DNA of 35,779 nt from JBJKSO01 sp046703825 (GCA_046703825.1 JBJKSO010000048.1:1-35779), one strand, 5' to 3'; shown: positions 1-7,525, counted from the stretch's first letter. Notes: a model not told the origin generated them from the letters alone. Program-made: numbers and translations.

Positions 1-1064
1 TGCTGACGCAGAGCCTGGGCTGGCACGCGATCTTCTTCATCAACCTGCCGATCGGGGTCGCGGTGATGGCGGCCGGGGCGGTCCTGATCCCCGGGCGGCC
101 CGGCGTCGGGCTCGGCCGCGGGTTGGACTGGCTGGGCGCAGTGCTGGTGACCGGGTGCTCTTCGCTGGTGATCTTCACCATCGTCACCGGCGGCAGCCAC
201 GGCTGGCTCGCCCCAACCACGTTGGCGGCGGCCGTGGCGGCGCTCGCGACCGGGATCGCTCTGGTGCGGGTGGAGTCGCGAGTCCGCAATCCCCTCATCC
301 CGCTCTGGCTCTTCCGATCTCGGATCCGCTCCGGCGCCAACCTCGCCCGCGTGCTCTACCCGATCGGGATGTTCGCCACCTTCTACCTGGGCGCCCTCTA
401 CCTGCAGCGCGTGCTCGACTTCAGTCCGCTGCTGACCGGGGTGGCCTTCTTGCCCACCAGTGTCGCCATGGCTCTCTTCTCGCTGGTGGTCACCCGCCGG
501 ATCGTTGCCCGGATCGGCCCCCGCAGCACCCTGCTCTCTGGCCTTGCGCTCGACGCACTGGCGCTCGGCCTTTTGCTGCGGCTGCCCGTCCACGGCAGCT
601 ACCTGCTGGACGTGCTGCCCTCGCTGCTGCTTCTGGGAGTGGGCACGGGCATGGCCTTTCTCCCCAGCATCTCGCTGGCGATGGCCGAGACCCAACCTCA
701 GGACTCGGGGGTGGCGTCCGGGCTGACCAACGTAGCCTTCCAGCTTGGAGCCGCGCTCGGGGTAGCGATCATGGCGGAGGCGTCCAGCTCCCAAACGGCC
801 GCTTCGCTAAGGGCGGGGAGTTCTCTTGCAGCGGCGCTAACCCAGGGGTACCACCTGGCCTTCCTCTACGCCATCGGCGCTCTGGTGCTGGCCTTTGTGA
901 TCTCGGCTTGGATGCTGCGCACCCGCCGCGGGCCGGCGGCAACGGTGCGGCCGCTGGCGGTGCTGATGGTCCGGCTGCCCCGGGTCGGGCTGGAGCTTCT
1001 CGGCCGCAGTCCGCAAGGCCAGCCGCCCGCGCGCAGCTCGGAGGCGCGCCGGCACCGGAGCTGA
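1..1064 (+). CDS. MFS exporter, DHA2-type (3' part, 5' end outside window)
   Basis: The reading frame is open from base 3, so the gene begins before the window. The first visible residues, WHAIFFINLPIG, match the segment after transmembrane helix 6 that is characteristic of 14-helix drug:H+ antiporters of the major facilitator superfamily (DHA2 group). About eight hydrophobic segments follow, with a basic tail after the last one. The likely role is proton-driven export of a drug-like or hydrophobic compound at the cytoplasmic membrane; the substrate cannot be read from the sequence. It faces a convergent ArsR-family regulator 34 bases away, which might control it, but the shared region is at the 3' ends, so this is only an inference from proximity. 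A second DHA2 exporter lies at 28148-29653. Confidence 0.85.
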   Translation, partial: LTQSLGWHAIFFINLPIGVAVMAAGAVLIPGRPGVGLGRGLDWLGAVLVTGCSSLVIFTIVTGGSHGWLAPTTLAAAVAALATGIALVRVESRVRNPLIPLWLFRSRIRSGANLARVLYPIGMFATFYLGALYLQRVLDFSPLLTGVAFLPTSVAMALFSLVVTRRIVARIGPRSTLLSGLALDALALGLLLRLPVHGSYLLDVLPSLLLLGVGTGMAFLPSISLAMAETQPQDSGVASGLTNVAFQLGAALGVAIMAEASSSQTAASLRAGSSLAAALTQGYHLAFLYAIGALVLAFVISAWMLRTRRGPAATVRPLAVLMVRLPRVGLELLGRSPQGQPPARSSEARRHRS

Positions 1065-1098
1065 GACTGCCAGAGCAGCGCAGGCGCGGGGCGAGCCT

Positions 1099-2088
1099 CT
1101 AGCCCAGGTCGGCCTTGGAGCGCTCCGCCACTTCGCGCAGCAGCCGGCCGAGCTGCTCGCGGTCGGCCCGGTAGATGGTGCGGCCGTCGCTCCGCTCTCC
1201 CTGGACCATGGCCGCCTCCCGGAGCACCCGCAGGTGGGCGCTCACCGTGGGCTGGGCCAGCCCGAAGGTGTCGGCCAGCTCGCCGACGCTGGTGGGGTGG
1301 TCGCCTAAGAAGAGCAGGATGTGCAGCCGGGTGGGGTCGCTGAGGGCCCGCAGCCGTGGTGCCAAAGAACGTCCCGCCTCCCGGAGCTCCTCCAGCGGGT
1401 CGCTGCTGGCGCTGAACCCCACCACCGCGTGGTTGGGGAAGTCCCAAAGACTCCAGAGTCCGCCGAAGTAGCAGGGAACCAGCGTCAGCCGCCCGTGCGC
1501 GGACGCCTCCTCGATCAGTTGGCGCCACTCGGCCTTCTTGCGCTTGAGTTCGCTCACGACTGGCACCGAGTCGAGATCGGCACCGCGATCTAACCGCTCC
1601 GAGAGGCGCGCCGCGGCGGCGCCCACCTGAGGGAGGCCGCGGGATTCCCAGTCGGGGCGGACTGCTTCCCACAGTTCGCCGATGATGGCAGCGTAGCTGG
1701 CGCGGAGGCCCGGGTCGCGCCGGAGCCGGGCCACCCGCTCGACCATCCGGCGGCGATCGCTGGGATCCTCCGATCTCAGAGCGCGATCTCCGATCTCGGC
1801 CTCGGTGGCGGGCAGGTTGCCGACCAGTGGGCGGGGATCTTCGACGAAGAGCTGGCCGGCGAGGTCGGCCAGGATGGCGAACTCGGCGGTACCACCGCTC
1901 ACCCCGTCTCCCCAGAAGCGGTCCAAGCGGTCGGCCAGCTCGGCGGTGCGATCGGGGCCGAGCGACGCGAAGTGGTCTACGCCGAACTGTCCGTGGTGGA
2001 GCAGCTGGTGGCCCAGCCAGACCAGTTCCAGGGGCGCCGACGGCGCTACCTGGGGTCGCCGCGGTGCCAGTGAGTCATCGATTGGCAT
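1099..2088 (-). CDS. ArsR-family transcriptional regulator with long N-terminal domain
   Basis: The C-terminal ~90 residues form a winged helix typical of ArsR regulators: LSDPTRLHILLFLGD, then the recognition helix AQPTVSAHLRVLREA and the wing RSDGRTIYRA. The N-terminal ~230 residues are unlike small metal-sensing ArsR proteins. They resemble the extended helical domain found in actinobacterial ArsR proteins of about 330 residues (DUF5937-like, from memory). No cysteine metal site is visible in the helix-turn-helix region, so the signal is probably not a metal. Start: ATG at 2088 is preferred, because a TATAGT hexamer (2098-2103) lies 9 bases upstream; GTG at 2094 is the alternative. A perfect 11-base palindrome lies just upstream at 2118-2128, between this gene and the divergent small gene, and is a candidate autoregulatory operator. 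Confidence 0.85.
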   Translation of the reverse strand: MPIDDSLAPRRPQVAPSAPLELVWLGHQLLHHGQFGVDHFASLGPDRTAELADRLDRFWGDGVSGGTAEFAILADLAGQLFVEDPRPLVGNLPATEAEIGDRALRSEDPSDRRRMVERVARLRRDPGLRASYAAIIGELWEAVRPDWESRGLPQVGAAAARLSERLDRGADLDSVPVVSELKRKKAEWRQLIEEASAHGRLTLVPCYFGGLWSLWDFPNHAVVGFSASSDPLEELREAGRSLAPRLRALSDPTRLHILLFLGDHPTSVGELADTFGLAQPTVSAHLRVLREAAMVQGERSDGRTIYRADREQLGRLLREVAERSKADLG

Positions 2089-2117
2089 AGCCACATGACT
2101 ATATCACGTTGGTGGAA

Positions 2118-2128
2118 GATGTTACATC
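2118..2128. promoter_or_regulatory. Candidate ArsR operator (perfect palindrome)
   Basis: GATGT-T-ACATC is a perfect inverted repeat in the divergent intergenic region. It covers the -35 position of the ArsR gene (relative to TATAGT at 2098-2103) and lies upstream of the -35 of the small gene at 2171. This is where an autoregulating ArsR dimer would be expected to bind. That this regulator binds it is inference. Confidence 0.4.
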
Positions 2129-2135
2129 CCAGTGC

Positions 2136-2164
2136 TTGATTTGGATATGTCTATATGCTAATCT
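2136..2164 (+). promoter_or_regulatory. Leaderless promoter of the small gene at 2171
   Basis: TTGATT (2136-2141), a 17-base spacer, and TAATCT (2159-2164) form a good sigma-70-type promoter. The -10 is followed by 6 bases and then the ATG, so the transcript should begin at or next to the start codon. This is the only leaderless promoter in the window with a clear -35 as well. Confidence 0.6.
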
Positions 2165-2170
2165 ACGCTC

Positions 2171-2362
2171 ATGATGAATTTCGAAGCGGCGCAGAGGCTG
2201 GTGGAGCAGCGGCGGATCGACGACCTTGACCGAGCCGGACGATCTCGGGTGGCCAATCAGGCCCGCCACCGGGGATGGCGGTTGCGGAGGTTTAGCACGG
2301 GGGCGCCTCGGGCGCTGACCTCGGCTTCGGAGGCTTCGGGCTTTCGTCAGTTAGGCGTCTGA
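2171..2362 (+). CDS. Small basic protein of unknown function, leaderless
   Basis: This 63-residue ORF begins MMNFEAAQRLVEQRR, an amphipathic, charged helix, and is rich in arginine throughout. I do not recognise a family; short proteins starting this way (N-terminal E/Q/R-rich helix) are common as unannotated small ORFs in high-GC bacteria. The case for it being real is the promoter: TTGATT, 17 bases, TAATCT, 6 bases, ATG, the same -10 to start spacing as the other leaderless genes of the window. It is divergent from the ArsR gene and separated from it by a palindrome, so it may be a target of that regulator. ATG at 2174 is an alternative start. The C-terminal half is low in distinctive features and could be poorly conserved. 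Confidence 0.5.
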   Translation: MMNFEAAQRLVEQRRIDDLDRAGRSRVANQARHRGWRLRRFSTGAPRALTSASEASGFRQLGV

Positions 2363-2500
2363 TCGGCTGGGTGGCTGCCCGTCCGACCGCGAGCGGGCAG
2401 GCCGATCGCCGGGTTAGCCTGCTCCGGGCTCAGGGCCGAGTACGGAGCGGTGCACTCCGAACAGAACTGGGGCAGCGGTACCCCGCGCTGGGGCTCAACA

Positions 2501-2540
2501 GGCGAGCCACGCCCGCTGGTGGCGGCAGGGGTGGCTCGCC
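2501..2540. other. Hairpin with perfect 9-bp outer stem
   Basis: GGCGAGCCA (2501-2509) pairs perfectly with TGGCTCGCC (2532-2540). The 22-base interior can form a smaller CCGC/GCGG stem. No T-run follows on either strand, so it does not look like an intrinsic terminator. It could be part of a non-coding RNA or a processing signal. Confidence 0.4.
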
Positions 2541-2655
2541 AGCCAGAGCCGCCACTACCGGTCGACCAGTTTGCCGTTGCACACGACCGGGAGCGTCACC
2601 GCTCTCGCCGCGTACAGCAGGCGCGCGGCATCCCAACCGGGTCCCCTCGTTGCCA

Positions 2656-2690
2656 ACGGTTGCCGGCGAACCCATTCGTGCGGCAACCGT
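2656..2690. other. Hairpin with 10-bp stem plus inner 4-bp stem
   Basis: ACGGTTGCCG (2656-2665) pairs perfectly with CGGCAACCGT (2681-2690). Inside it, CGAA (2667-2670) pairs with TTCG (2675-2678) around a CCCA loop, leaving a single-base bulge on one side and two bases on the other. A two-part stem of this quality in a stretch without genes suggests a structured RNA. Strand and function are unknown. Confidence 0.45.
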
Positions 2691-2998
2691 GAGAGCGTGG
2701 GAGTGATCCGGCGCCGGCCCAGCGATGGTTCCCCCCGCCCGGGCAAGTCAGCCGGAACCGTGCATCACGCACCGATCAGCCCGCATCGATACTGCGGACG
2801 TCCCGGCCATCAACTGCCACACCTTGGGCGATGCTGCCACTCTCACCGTCCACTTACTTTGCGAGACGAAACGGTCAGCCCCGGCTCTAGGAGTGACGCG
2901 GACTGCTTCGGGACAGTGAAATCGCGTCAAGGCCACCCGCAACCACGCAGACGCCGAACCGCGCTGCGGTCCGGCCTCTCCGCGGCCCTGCGGGCGTC

Positions 2999-3004
2999 TA
3001 TAAA
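2999..3004 (+). promoter_or_regulatory. -10 hexamer of the aquaporin gene
   Basis: TATAAA lies 8 bases before the ATG at 3013 and overlaps the upstream ATG at 3004. Transcription from it would begin around 3011-3013, making the gene leaderless or nearly so and favouring 3013 as start. No -35 is recognisable. Confidence 0.45.
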
Positions 3005-3012
3005 TGCAGGGC

Positions 3013-3882
3013 ATGTCCACGCCCGCAGTAACGCCGGAGCCGCCGCCGCTGCGCTCTCAGGCTGACAAAGCGCGCGAGTGGTCGGCCGCGCCACCCGCCT
3101 GGGTAGTCAACTTCTACGACGCGCGGCGGGAGCGGCGCCGTCTCTTCTCGGAGCTTTTTGGGACGTTTCTTCTGGTGCTGGTGGCGGCCGGCGGCGGCAT
3201 GGTGGCGGCGGTTGGCGGCCAGAAGGCCGGGGACGCTCAGGTGGTGGCGCCGGCGCTGATGGTGATGGCGGTGATCCTCTTCATGGGCAAGGTCTCTGGG
3301 GCGCACCTCAATCCGGTGGTGAGTCTCGGGTTCGCCATGCGCGGTGACTTCCCCTGGCGCCGCGTACCCGGCTACGTGGTTGCCCAGCTGGGAGGCGCTG
3401 CCCTGGCCAGCTTGTTGCTGGTGGTTCTGTTCGGTCACGTGGGGCATCTCGGCGCGACCCTGCCCGGCCCCGGATTCAACTCAATGCAGGCATTCTGGGT
3501 GGAGGTCCTGCTCACGCTGGGACTGGTCTCCACCATCCTGGGCACGGCGTCGGGGGCCCAGAACGTAGGCGCGCTGTCGGCGTTGGCGGTGGCGGGCTAC
3601 ATCGCCCTAGCCGGGCTATGGGCCGGACCGGTCAGCGGGGCGTCGATGAATCCGGCCCGGTCCCTCGGACCAGCTCTGGTCGGCTGGAGCTTCCGGGATC
3701 TGTGGATCTACCTGACAGGGCCGCTGGTCGGCGCCCTGGTGGCGGTCGCCGCCGCCCGGCTGCTGCGCGGCCAAGGTGGCCGCGATCCGGTGGCGGCCGC
3801 CGCCGCTCAGGGGGTCTTCGATGCTGAGCTCGGCCCTCACACAGACGCGCGGCCGCTGTGGCCTCCCTCGGGGTCCGCTTGA
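3013..3882 (+). CDS. Aquaporin / MIP-family channel
   Basis: A 289-residue membrane channel of the major intrinsic protein family, which passes water or small neutral solutes across the cytoplasmic membrane. The family's two half-helix motifs are present: SGAHLNPVVSLGF around residue 100 and SGASMNPARSLGP around residue 213. The first therefore reads NPV rather than the usual NPA. Six hydrophobic helices are visible from about residue 45, after a charged cytoplasmic N-terminus; the C-terminus is a soluble tail of about 40 residues. ATG at 3013 is chosen because TATAAA at 2999-3004 would start the transcript there; ATG at 3004 is in frame three codons earlier. It is followed 34 bases later by a ParB-like small gene. 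Substrate (water, glycerol or a metalloid) cannot be decided here. Confidence 0.9.
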   Translation: MSTPAVTPEPPPLRSQADKAREWSAAPPAWVVNFYDARRERRRLFSELFGTFLLVLVAAGGGMVAAVGGQKAGDAQVVAPALMVMAVILFMGKVSGAHLNPVVSLGFAMRGDFPWRRVPGYVVAQLGGAALASLLLVVLFGHVGHLGATLPGPGFNSMQAFWVEVLLTLGLVSTILGTASGAQNVGALSALAVAGYIALAGLWAGPVSGASMNPARSLGPALVGWSFRDLWIYLTGPLVGALVAVAAARLLRGQGGRDPVAAAAAQGVFDAELGPHTDARPLWPPSGSA

Positions 3883-3916
3883 TCGCCAGGGCAGACGCCC
3901 GTCCACCGGAGGAGTG

Positions 3917-4288
3917 ATGGCCAACGAGGCACCCTGGAAGCTGGGCCCCCACAGGCAGGATTACCCGGCTGCCGCCGACTACCTCTCGCTGGCGTTGGGC
4001 GAGCAGCAGCCGCGCCACGTGGTGGAGGAGCTGAGTAGCCCCCAACTGCTCCGCCGCAAGGCCAAGGACCTGCGGCGGGTGCGGCGCGGTCAGCGCCTCT
4101 CACCGGTACTTTTGGTCCGGGGTACGGACGGGGCGGAGGTTCCGCTCACGGGCGCGGATGGCTACCCCCGGATCCGTGCCAGCTACCACCTCGATGAGGA
4201 CGCCGACGCTCCCTGCGCCTTGGCCGCCCGGGCCAGCCTCGGGCGCAGGCTGCGACCTGGGCCACGAGCCCGCCTGAGCAACCAGTAG
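3917..4288 (+). CDS. Small ParB-like-fold protein of unknown role
   Basis: A 123-residue soluble protein. The segment RLSPVLLVRG...LTGADGYPRIRASYHLDEDAD resembles a widespread small family with the pattern LSPLLLVRD...IADGYHRLCAVY..DEDA, which carries a ParB/sulfiredoxin-type motif (DGxHR). Here the motif histidine position reads proline (ADGYPRIRA), so any nucleotide-related activity of the family may be lost or altered. The family resemblance is from memory and would need a profile search. Start: ATG at 3917 is preceded by GGAGGAG at 3908-3914; the frame is open further upstream, but that would run into the aquaporin gene. It lies between the aquaporin and the reductase, with the reductase start 15 bases after its stop, so the three are probably co-transcribed. 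Confidence 0.7.
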   Translation: MANEAPWKLGPHRQDYPAAADYLSLALGEQQPRHVVEELSSPQLLRRKAKDLRRVRRGQRLSPVLLVRGTDGAEVPLTGADGYPRIRASYHLDEDADAPCALAARASLGRRLRPGPRARLSNQ

Positions 4289-4303
4289 AGGAGGAGCAAT
4301 CGC

Positions 4304-5509
4304 GTGGCCGAGATCACCGTCTACGGGGCCCCCTGGTGTCCCGACTGCAAGCGGGCCAAGCGCTTTCTCGCCGAGCACCGGGTCGCCTACAACTGGGTCG
4401 ACATCGACCAGGACGCCGAGGGCCGGGCGGAGGTCGAGCGCCTCCAGTCCGGTGGTCGCACCATCCCCACCATCGTCTTCCCCGACCGAGAGCTGCTGCT
4501 CGAGCCGACCGATGAGGAGCTGGCGCGCAAGCTGGGGCTTTCGCTCACGCCGGATCGACCCTTCTACGATCTGGCCATAGTGGGCGGCGGACCGGCGGGC
4601 CTCTCAGCCGCGATCTACGCGGCCCGCGAGGGCATCGACGCCATCGTGATTGACCAAGGCGGCCTCGGCGGTCAGTCCGGGGTGACCGAGCGCATCGATA
4701 ACTATCCCGGCTTCCCGGAGGGAATCGGTGGGGCCGAGTTGGCCGACCGGTTCATCGCCCAGGCCCGCCGCTATGGGGTCGAGCTGCTGGCCGCGGTCGC
4801 GGTGGATGCGATCGACCGCGACGAGGAGGTGCGCCTGCGCCTGAGCACCGGCGCCGAGATCGCCGCGCACGCCAGCATCGTCGCCCCCGGCTCCTCCTAC
4901 CGGCGGCTGGAGGTGACGGGGGAGGACCGCTTGATCGGGGCCGGGGTGCACTTCTGTGCCACCTGCGACGGACCCTTCTACCGCGGCTCCGAGGAACTGG
5001 TCGTGATAGGTGGGGGCAACTCGGCGCTGGAGGAGGGCTTGTTCCTGTCCCAGTTCGCCAAGCGCATCCGGGTACTTCAGCGCGCCCCCGAGCTGACCGC
5101 CTCGCGACTGCTCCAGGAGAAGGTGTCGAGCCACCCGCAGTTCCAGGTGCAAACCAACGTCGAGGTGCGCGAGTTCGAGGGAGACCAGCACCTGCAGGCG
5201 GTGCTCGTGCGCGATCTTGTCTCCGGCGAGGAGAGCCGAGTTGTCACCCCGGGGGCGTTCATCTTCATCGGGCTGGATCCCAACACCGCCTTTCTGCGCG
5301 GGCGCTTGGAGCTCGACCGCTGGGGTTTCATTACGACGGAGCCCTACTACGAGACCTCTTTACGGGGCGTCTTCGCCGCTGGGGATGCTCGCGCCGGGTC
5401 GACCAAGCAGTTGGGATCAGCGGTGGGTGAGGGGATCGCGGCCCTGCTGGAGGCGCGGCGCTTCCTGGAGGCGCACCGCCATATGGCACCGGTGCCGATC
5501 GACGCCTGA
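4304..5509 (+). CDS. Glutaredoxin-thioredoxin reductase fusion
   Basis: A two-domain redox protein of 401 residues. Residues 1-80 are a glutaredoxin-like thioredoxin fold with the active site W11-C-P-D-C15. Residues 88-390 are a flavoprotein disulfide reductase of the thioredoxin-reductase type: FAD motif GGGPAG at 94-99, redox centre C218-A-T-C221, nucleotide-binding GGGNSALEE near 236-244, and a C-terminal FAD motif around GVFAAGDARAG. It should move electrons from a nicotinamide or other donor through FAD and the CATC disulfide, possibly to its own CPDC site. The HRR signature that binds the NADPH phosphate in standard reductases reads VLQRAPELTAS here, so NADPH preference is uncertain. 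Start: GTG with GAGGAGGAG ending about 7 bases upstream. It is followed by galE after 75 bases. Confidence 0.9.
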   Translation: MAEITVYGAPWCPDCKRAKRFLAEHRVAYNWVDIDQDAEGRAEVERLQSGGRTIPTIVFPDRELLLEPTDEELARKLGLSLTPDRPFYDLAIVGGGPAGLSAAIYAAREGIDAIVIDQGGLGGQSGVTERIDNYPGFPEGIGGAELADRFIAQARRYGVELLAAVAVDAIDRDEEVRLRLSTGAEIAAHASIVAPGSSYRRLEVTGEDRLIGAGVHFCATCDGPFYRGSEELVVIGGGNSALEEGLFLSQFAKRIRVLQRAPELTASRLLQEKVSSHPQFQVQTNVEVREFEGDQHLQAVLVRDLVSGEESRVVTPGAFIFIGLDPNTAFLRGRLELDRWGFITTEPYYETSLRGVFAAGDARAGSTKQLGSAVGEGIAALLEARRFLEAHRHMAPVPIDA

Positions 5510-5584
5510 ATCGGGCGGCGATCTGACTCGGGCAGATCAGGGGCAGTCGGGCCGACCCGGCTGGCCGGTCGAGAGGAGGACTCC

Positions 5585-6577
5585 GTGAAGGTGATGGTGG
5601 CCGGCGGTGCCGGGTACATCGGCAGCGTGGTGACTCTGCGTCTGCTCGAGGCGGGTGTCGACGTGGTGGTCCTCGACGATCTCTCCTCAGGGCACGCCGA
5701 TGCCGTGCCGGAGGGAGCGTCACTGGTGCGGGCCCAGCTCAGCGACGCCGATGCCACCCGCGCCATCCTCCGCGATGGGGTCGAGGCGGTGCTGCACTTC
5801 GCCGCCAAGTCGCTGGTGGCGGAGTCGGTGGCCAGACCGGACGTCTACTGGTCGGTCAATGTGGGGGGCACCCGTTCTTTGCTCGACTGCATGCGCCTGG
5901 AGGGGGTGTCCCGGCTGGTGTTCTCCTCGAGCGCAGCCGTGTACGGGCAGCCCGAGCTGACCCCCATCCCCGAGGACGCGTCGGCGCTGCCGACCAGCCC
6001 CTACGGCAATACCAAGCTGGCCGTCGACCGGATGCTGGCGGACGAGTCCCGCGCCTATGGCTTGGTGGCGGTCAGCCTGCGCTACTTCAACGTTGCCGGC
6101 GCGGTGGGCTCGCTGGGCGAGCGGCACCACCCGGAGACCCACCTAATCCCCAACCTGCTCCGGGTCGCGCGATCGGGAGGGCCCTGCACCATCTTCGGGG
6201 CCGATTATCCGACCCCGGACGGCACCTGCATCCGCGACTACATCCACGTGGATGACCTGGCCCGGGCCCACCTGCTCGCCCTGGACGCCACCGCAGCCGA
6301 GCGGGTGGGTGGAGCGGGCGGTCACCGCGTCTACAACCTAGGCAACGGTCGCGGTTTCTCGAACTTGGAGGTGCTGGAGGCGGCCCGAAGGGTGACCGGC
6401 GCAGCGATCCCCGCCGAGCTGGCAGGCCGCCGCGCTGGCGATCCGGCGGTCCTGGTTGCGGCCAGCGACCGCATACAGGCGGAGTTGGGGTGGGAGCCCC
6501 AGCACCCGGATCTGGACGATGCGGTGGCCGATGCCTGGCGCTTCGAGCAGGAACGCGTGCAGCCCGAGCGGCCCTAA
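5585..6577 (+). CDS. galE: UDP-glucose 4-epimerase
   Basis: A 330-residue extended short-chain dehydrogenase. GGAGYIG at 7-13 binds NAD; the catalytic triad is visible as S116 (SSSAAVYG) with Y140-xxx-K144 (SPYGNTK). The segments RYFNVAGA, DYPTPDGTCIRDYIHVDDLA and YNLGNGRGFSNLEV are characteristic of GalE, which interconverts UDP-glucose and UDP-galactose for cell-surface glycan synthesis and galactose use. Start: GTG at 5585 preceded by GAGAGGAGGA, a strong ribosome-binding site. It is the last gene of the run starting at the aquaporin. A hairpin (6602-6637) follows it. Other UDP-sugar epimerases share the fold, but motif agreement with GalE is close. Confidence 0.93.
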   Translation: MKVMVAGGAGYIGSVVTLRLLEAGVDVVVLDDLSSGHADAVPEGASLVRAQLSDADATRAILRDGVEAVLHFAAKSLVAESVARPDVYWSVNVGGTRSLLDCMRLEGVSRLVFSSSAAVYGQPELTPIPEDASALPTSPYGNTKLAVDRMLADESRAYGLVAVSLRYFNVAGAVGSLGERHHPETHLIPNLLRVARSGGPCTIFGADYPTPDGTCIRDYIHVDDLARAHLLALDATAAERVGGAGGHRVYNLGNGRGFSNLEVLEAARRVTGAAIPAELAGRRAGDPAVLVAASDRIQAELGWEPQHPDLDDAVADAWRFEQERVQPERP

Positions 6578-6601
6578 GCGACCGACCCAACAGGTTGGCC
6601 G

Positions 6602-6637
6602 CGCCGGGCCTCGGCCGGACTCCTGCTCGGCCCGGCG
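6602..6637 (+). terminator. Possible terminator hairpin after galE
   Basis: CGCCGGGCC (6602-6610) and GGCCCGGCG (6629-6637) form a perfect 9-bp stem around an 18-base loop, 25 bases after the galE stop. Only a short CTTT follows, so it is not a classic intrinsic terminator. Confidence 0.35.
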
Positions 6638-6757
6638 AGGCGCTTTGGCCACGGTCGTTTCCGGGCGCCGATGAGAGGCCGGCGCGGTCCGGACCGGCGT
6701 CGAGCGCCGCGCGGAGCGGCCGGGAACCGCAGCCGCAGCCCGCCGCGTCATCTGAGC

Positions 6758-7525
6758 ATGGACCGGAGACTCTTGCTAGCCCTGCTGGCCGGGGGGATCT
6801 CCGCCTGCGTGGTTCTCGGCCTGACGGTGGCCACGGCCACCACCCGGCTCAGTCCGGCGCAGGCGGTGGCTCTGGCTCACCAGCCCAAGAAGTTGGGCGC
6901 GATCGGGGCGATCCGGCTGCGGTCGGTGGAGGTGCGGCCGGCGGGCGCGTGGCACCTGAGCCAGCTGGACCCCGAAACGCCGGTGTGGCGCGTGATCTTC
7001 GCCGGGGAGTTCTACAAGCGTCCTAGCGGGCGGTGGTCGGCGTGCCCCGAGGAGAGGCCGACGCCGCAGCTGATGCCCAGCTTCTGCCCCCGAGCGCTCC
7101 GCGCCAGTGTTTACTTGTCGGACACGACCGGCGCGTGGGTCGGCGAGCGTCACTCCGACTTTGTCAGCCCATTCCCGCCGGCGCCTCAGGTTGTCAAGCA
7201 CCCCCGAACGGGTCAGAGCTTCGACCTTCCGCTCGGCTCCCAGCTGATTCTGGGCACGCCCCCGCCCAGCGGTTTCCGCTGGAGCGGCTGGTCCAGTTCG
7301 AACCCGGCCGTAGTGCGCACGCTCCGCTCGTCCAAGCAAGGCGAGGTGGTGCAGTCGGAAGCGGTGGGGTCCGCCATTCTCAGCCAGGTGGGAAGCCCCA
7401 AGTGCGCGCCCGGCCAGGCCTGCCCCCAGATCGTGACGGTGGTGCGGGTCAAGGTGAGGGTGCTGCCGCCGATGGTCTACCTGTCCCCGGGTTCAGGCGC
7501 CGGCGCGTCGACCGTCAATTCCTAG
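6758..7525 (+). CDS. Membrane-anchored protein with chagasin-like C-terminal domain
   Basis: 255 residues. The N-terminus MDRRLLLALLAGGISAC followed by more hydrophobic residues is a signal peptide or membrane anchor; ISAC could be a weak lipobox, but the hydrophobic stretch continues beyond it, so an anchor is likelier. Residues ~35-140 contain PVWRVIFAGEFY and LRASVYLSDTTGAWVGE, like secreted domains that end in a YLxDxxTG turn. The last ~90 residues (LGTPPPSGFRWSGW, then NPAVV, then RVKVRVLP) resemble the chagasin / I42 cysteine-protease-inhibitor fold, also used as a general extracellular Ig-like domain. Two cysteine pairs suggest disulfides. ATG at 6758 is chosen because the 29 codons upstream, back to 6671, encode an arginine-rich string before the signal sequence. 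Function unknown. Confidence 0.7.
   Translation: MDRRLLLALLAGGISACVVLGLTVATATTRLSPAQAVALAHQPKKLGAIGAIRLRSVEVRPAGAWHLSQLDPETPVWRVIFAGEFYKRPSGRWSACPEERPTPQLMPSFCPRALRASVYLSDTTGAWVGERHSDFVSPFPPAPQVVKHPRTGQSFDLPLGSQLILGTPPPSGFRWSGWSSSNPAVVRTLRSSKQGEVVQSEAVGSAILSQVGSPKCAPGQACPQIVTVVRVKVRVLPPMVYLSPGSGAGASTVNS

Larger units (their letters stand above)
2363..3012. other. Gene-poor region with several strong hairpins
   Basis: About 650 bases without a credible coding gene: the ORFs in it are short, overlap each other on both strands and show no family features or start signals. A hairpin with a 7-base stem (CTGCCCG/CGGGCAG, 2375-2400) follows the small gene directly and may end its transcript, although no T-run follows. 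Two stronger hairpins at 2501-2540 and 2656-2690 are listed separately. The 3' end holds the aquaporin promoter. Confidence 0.5.
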
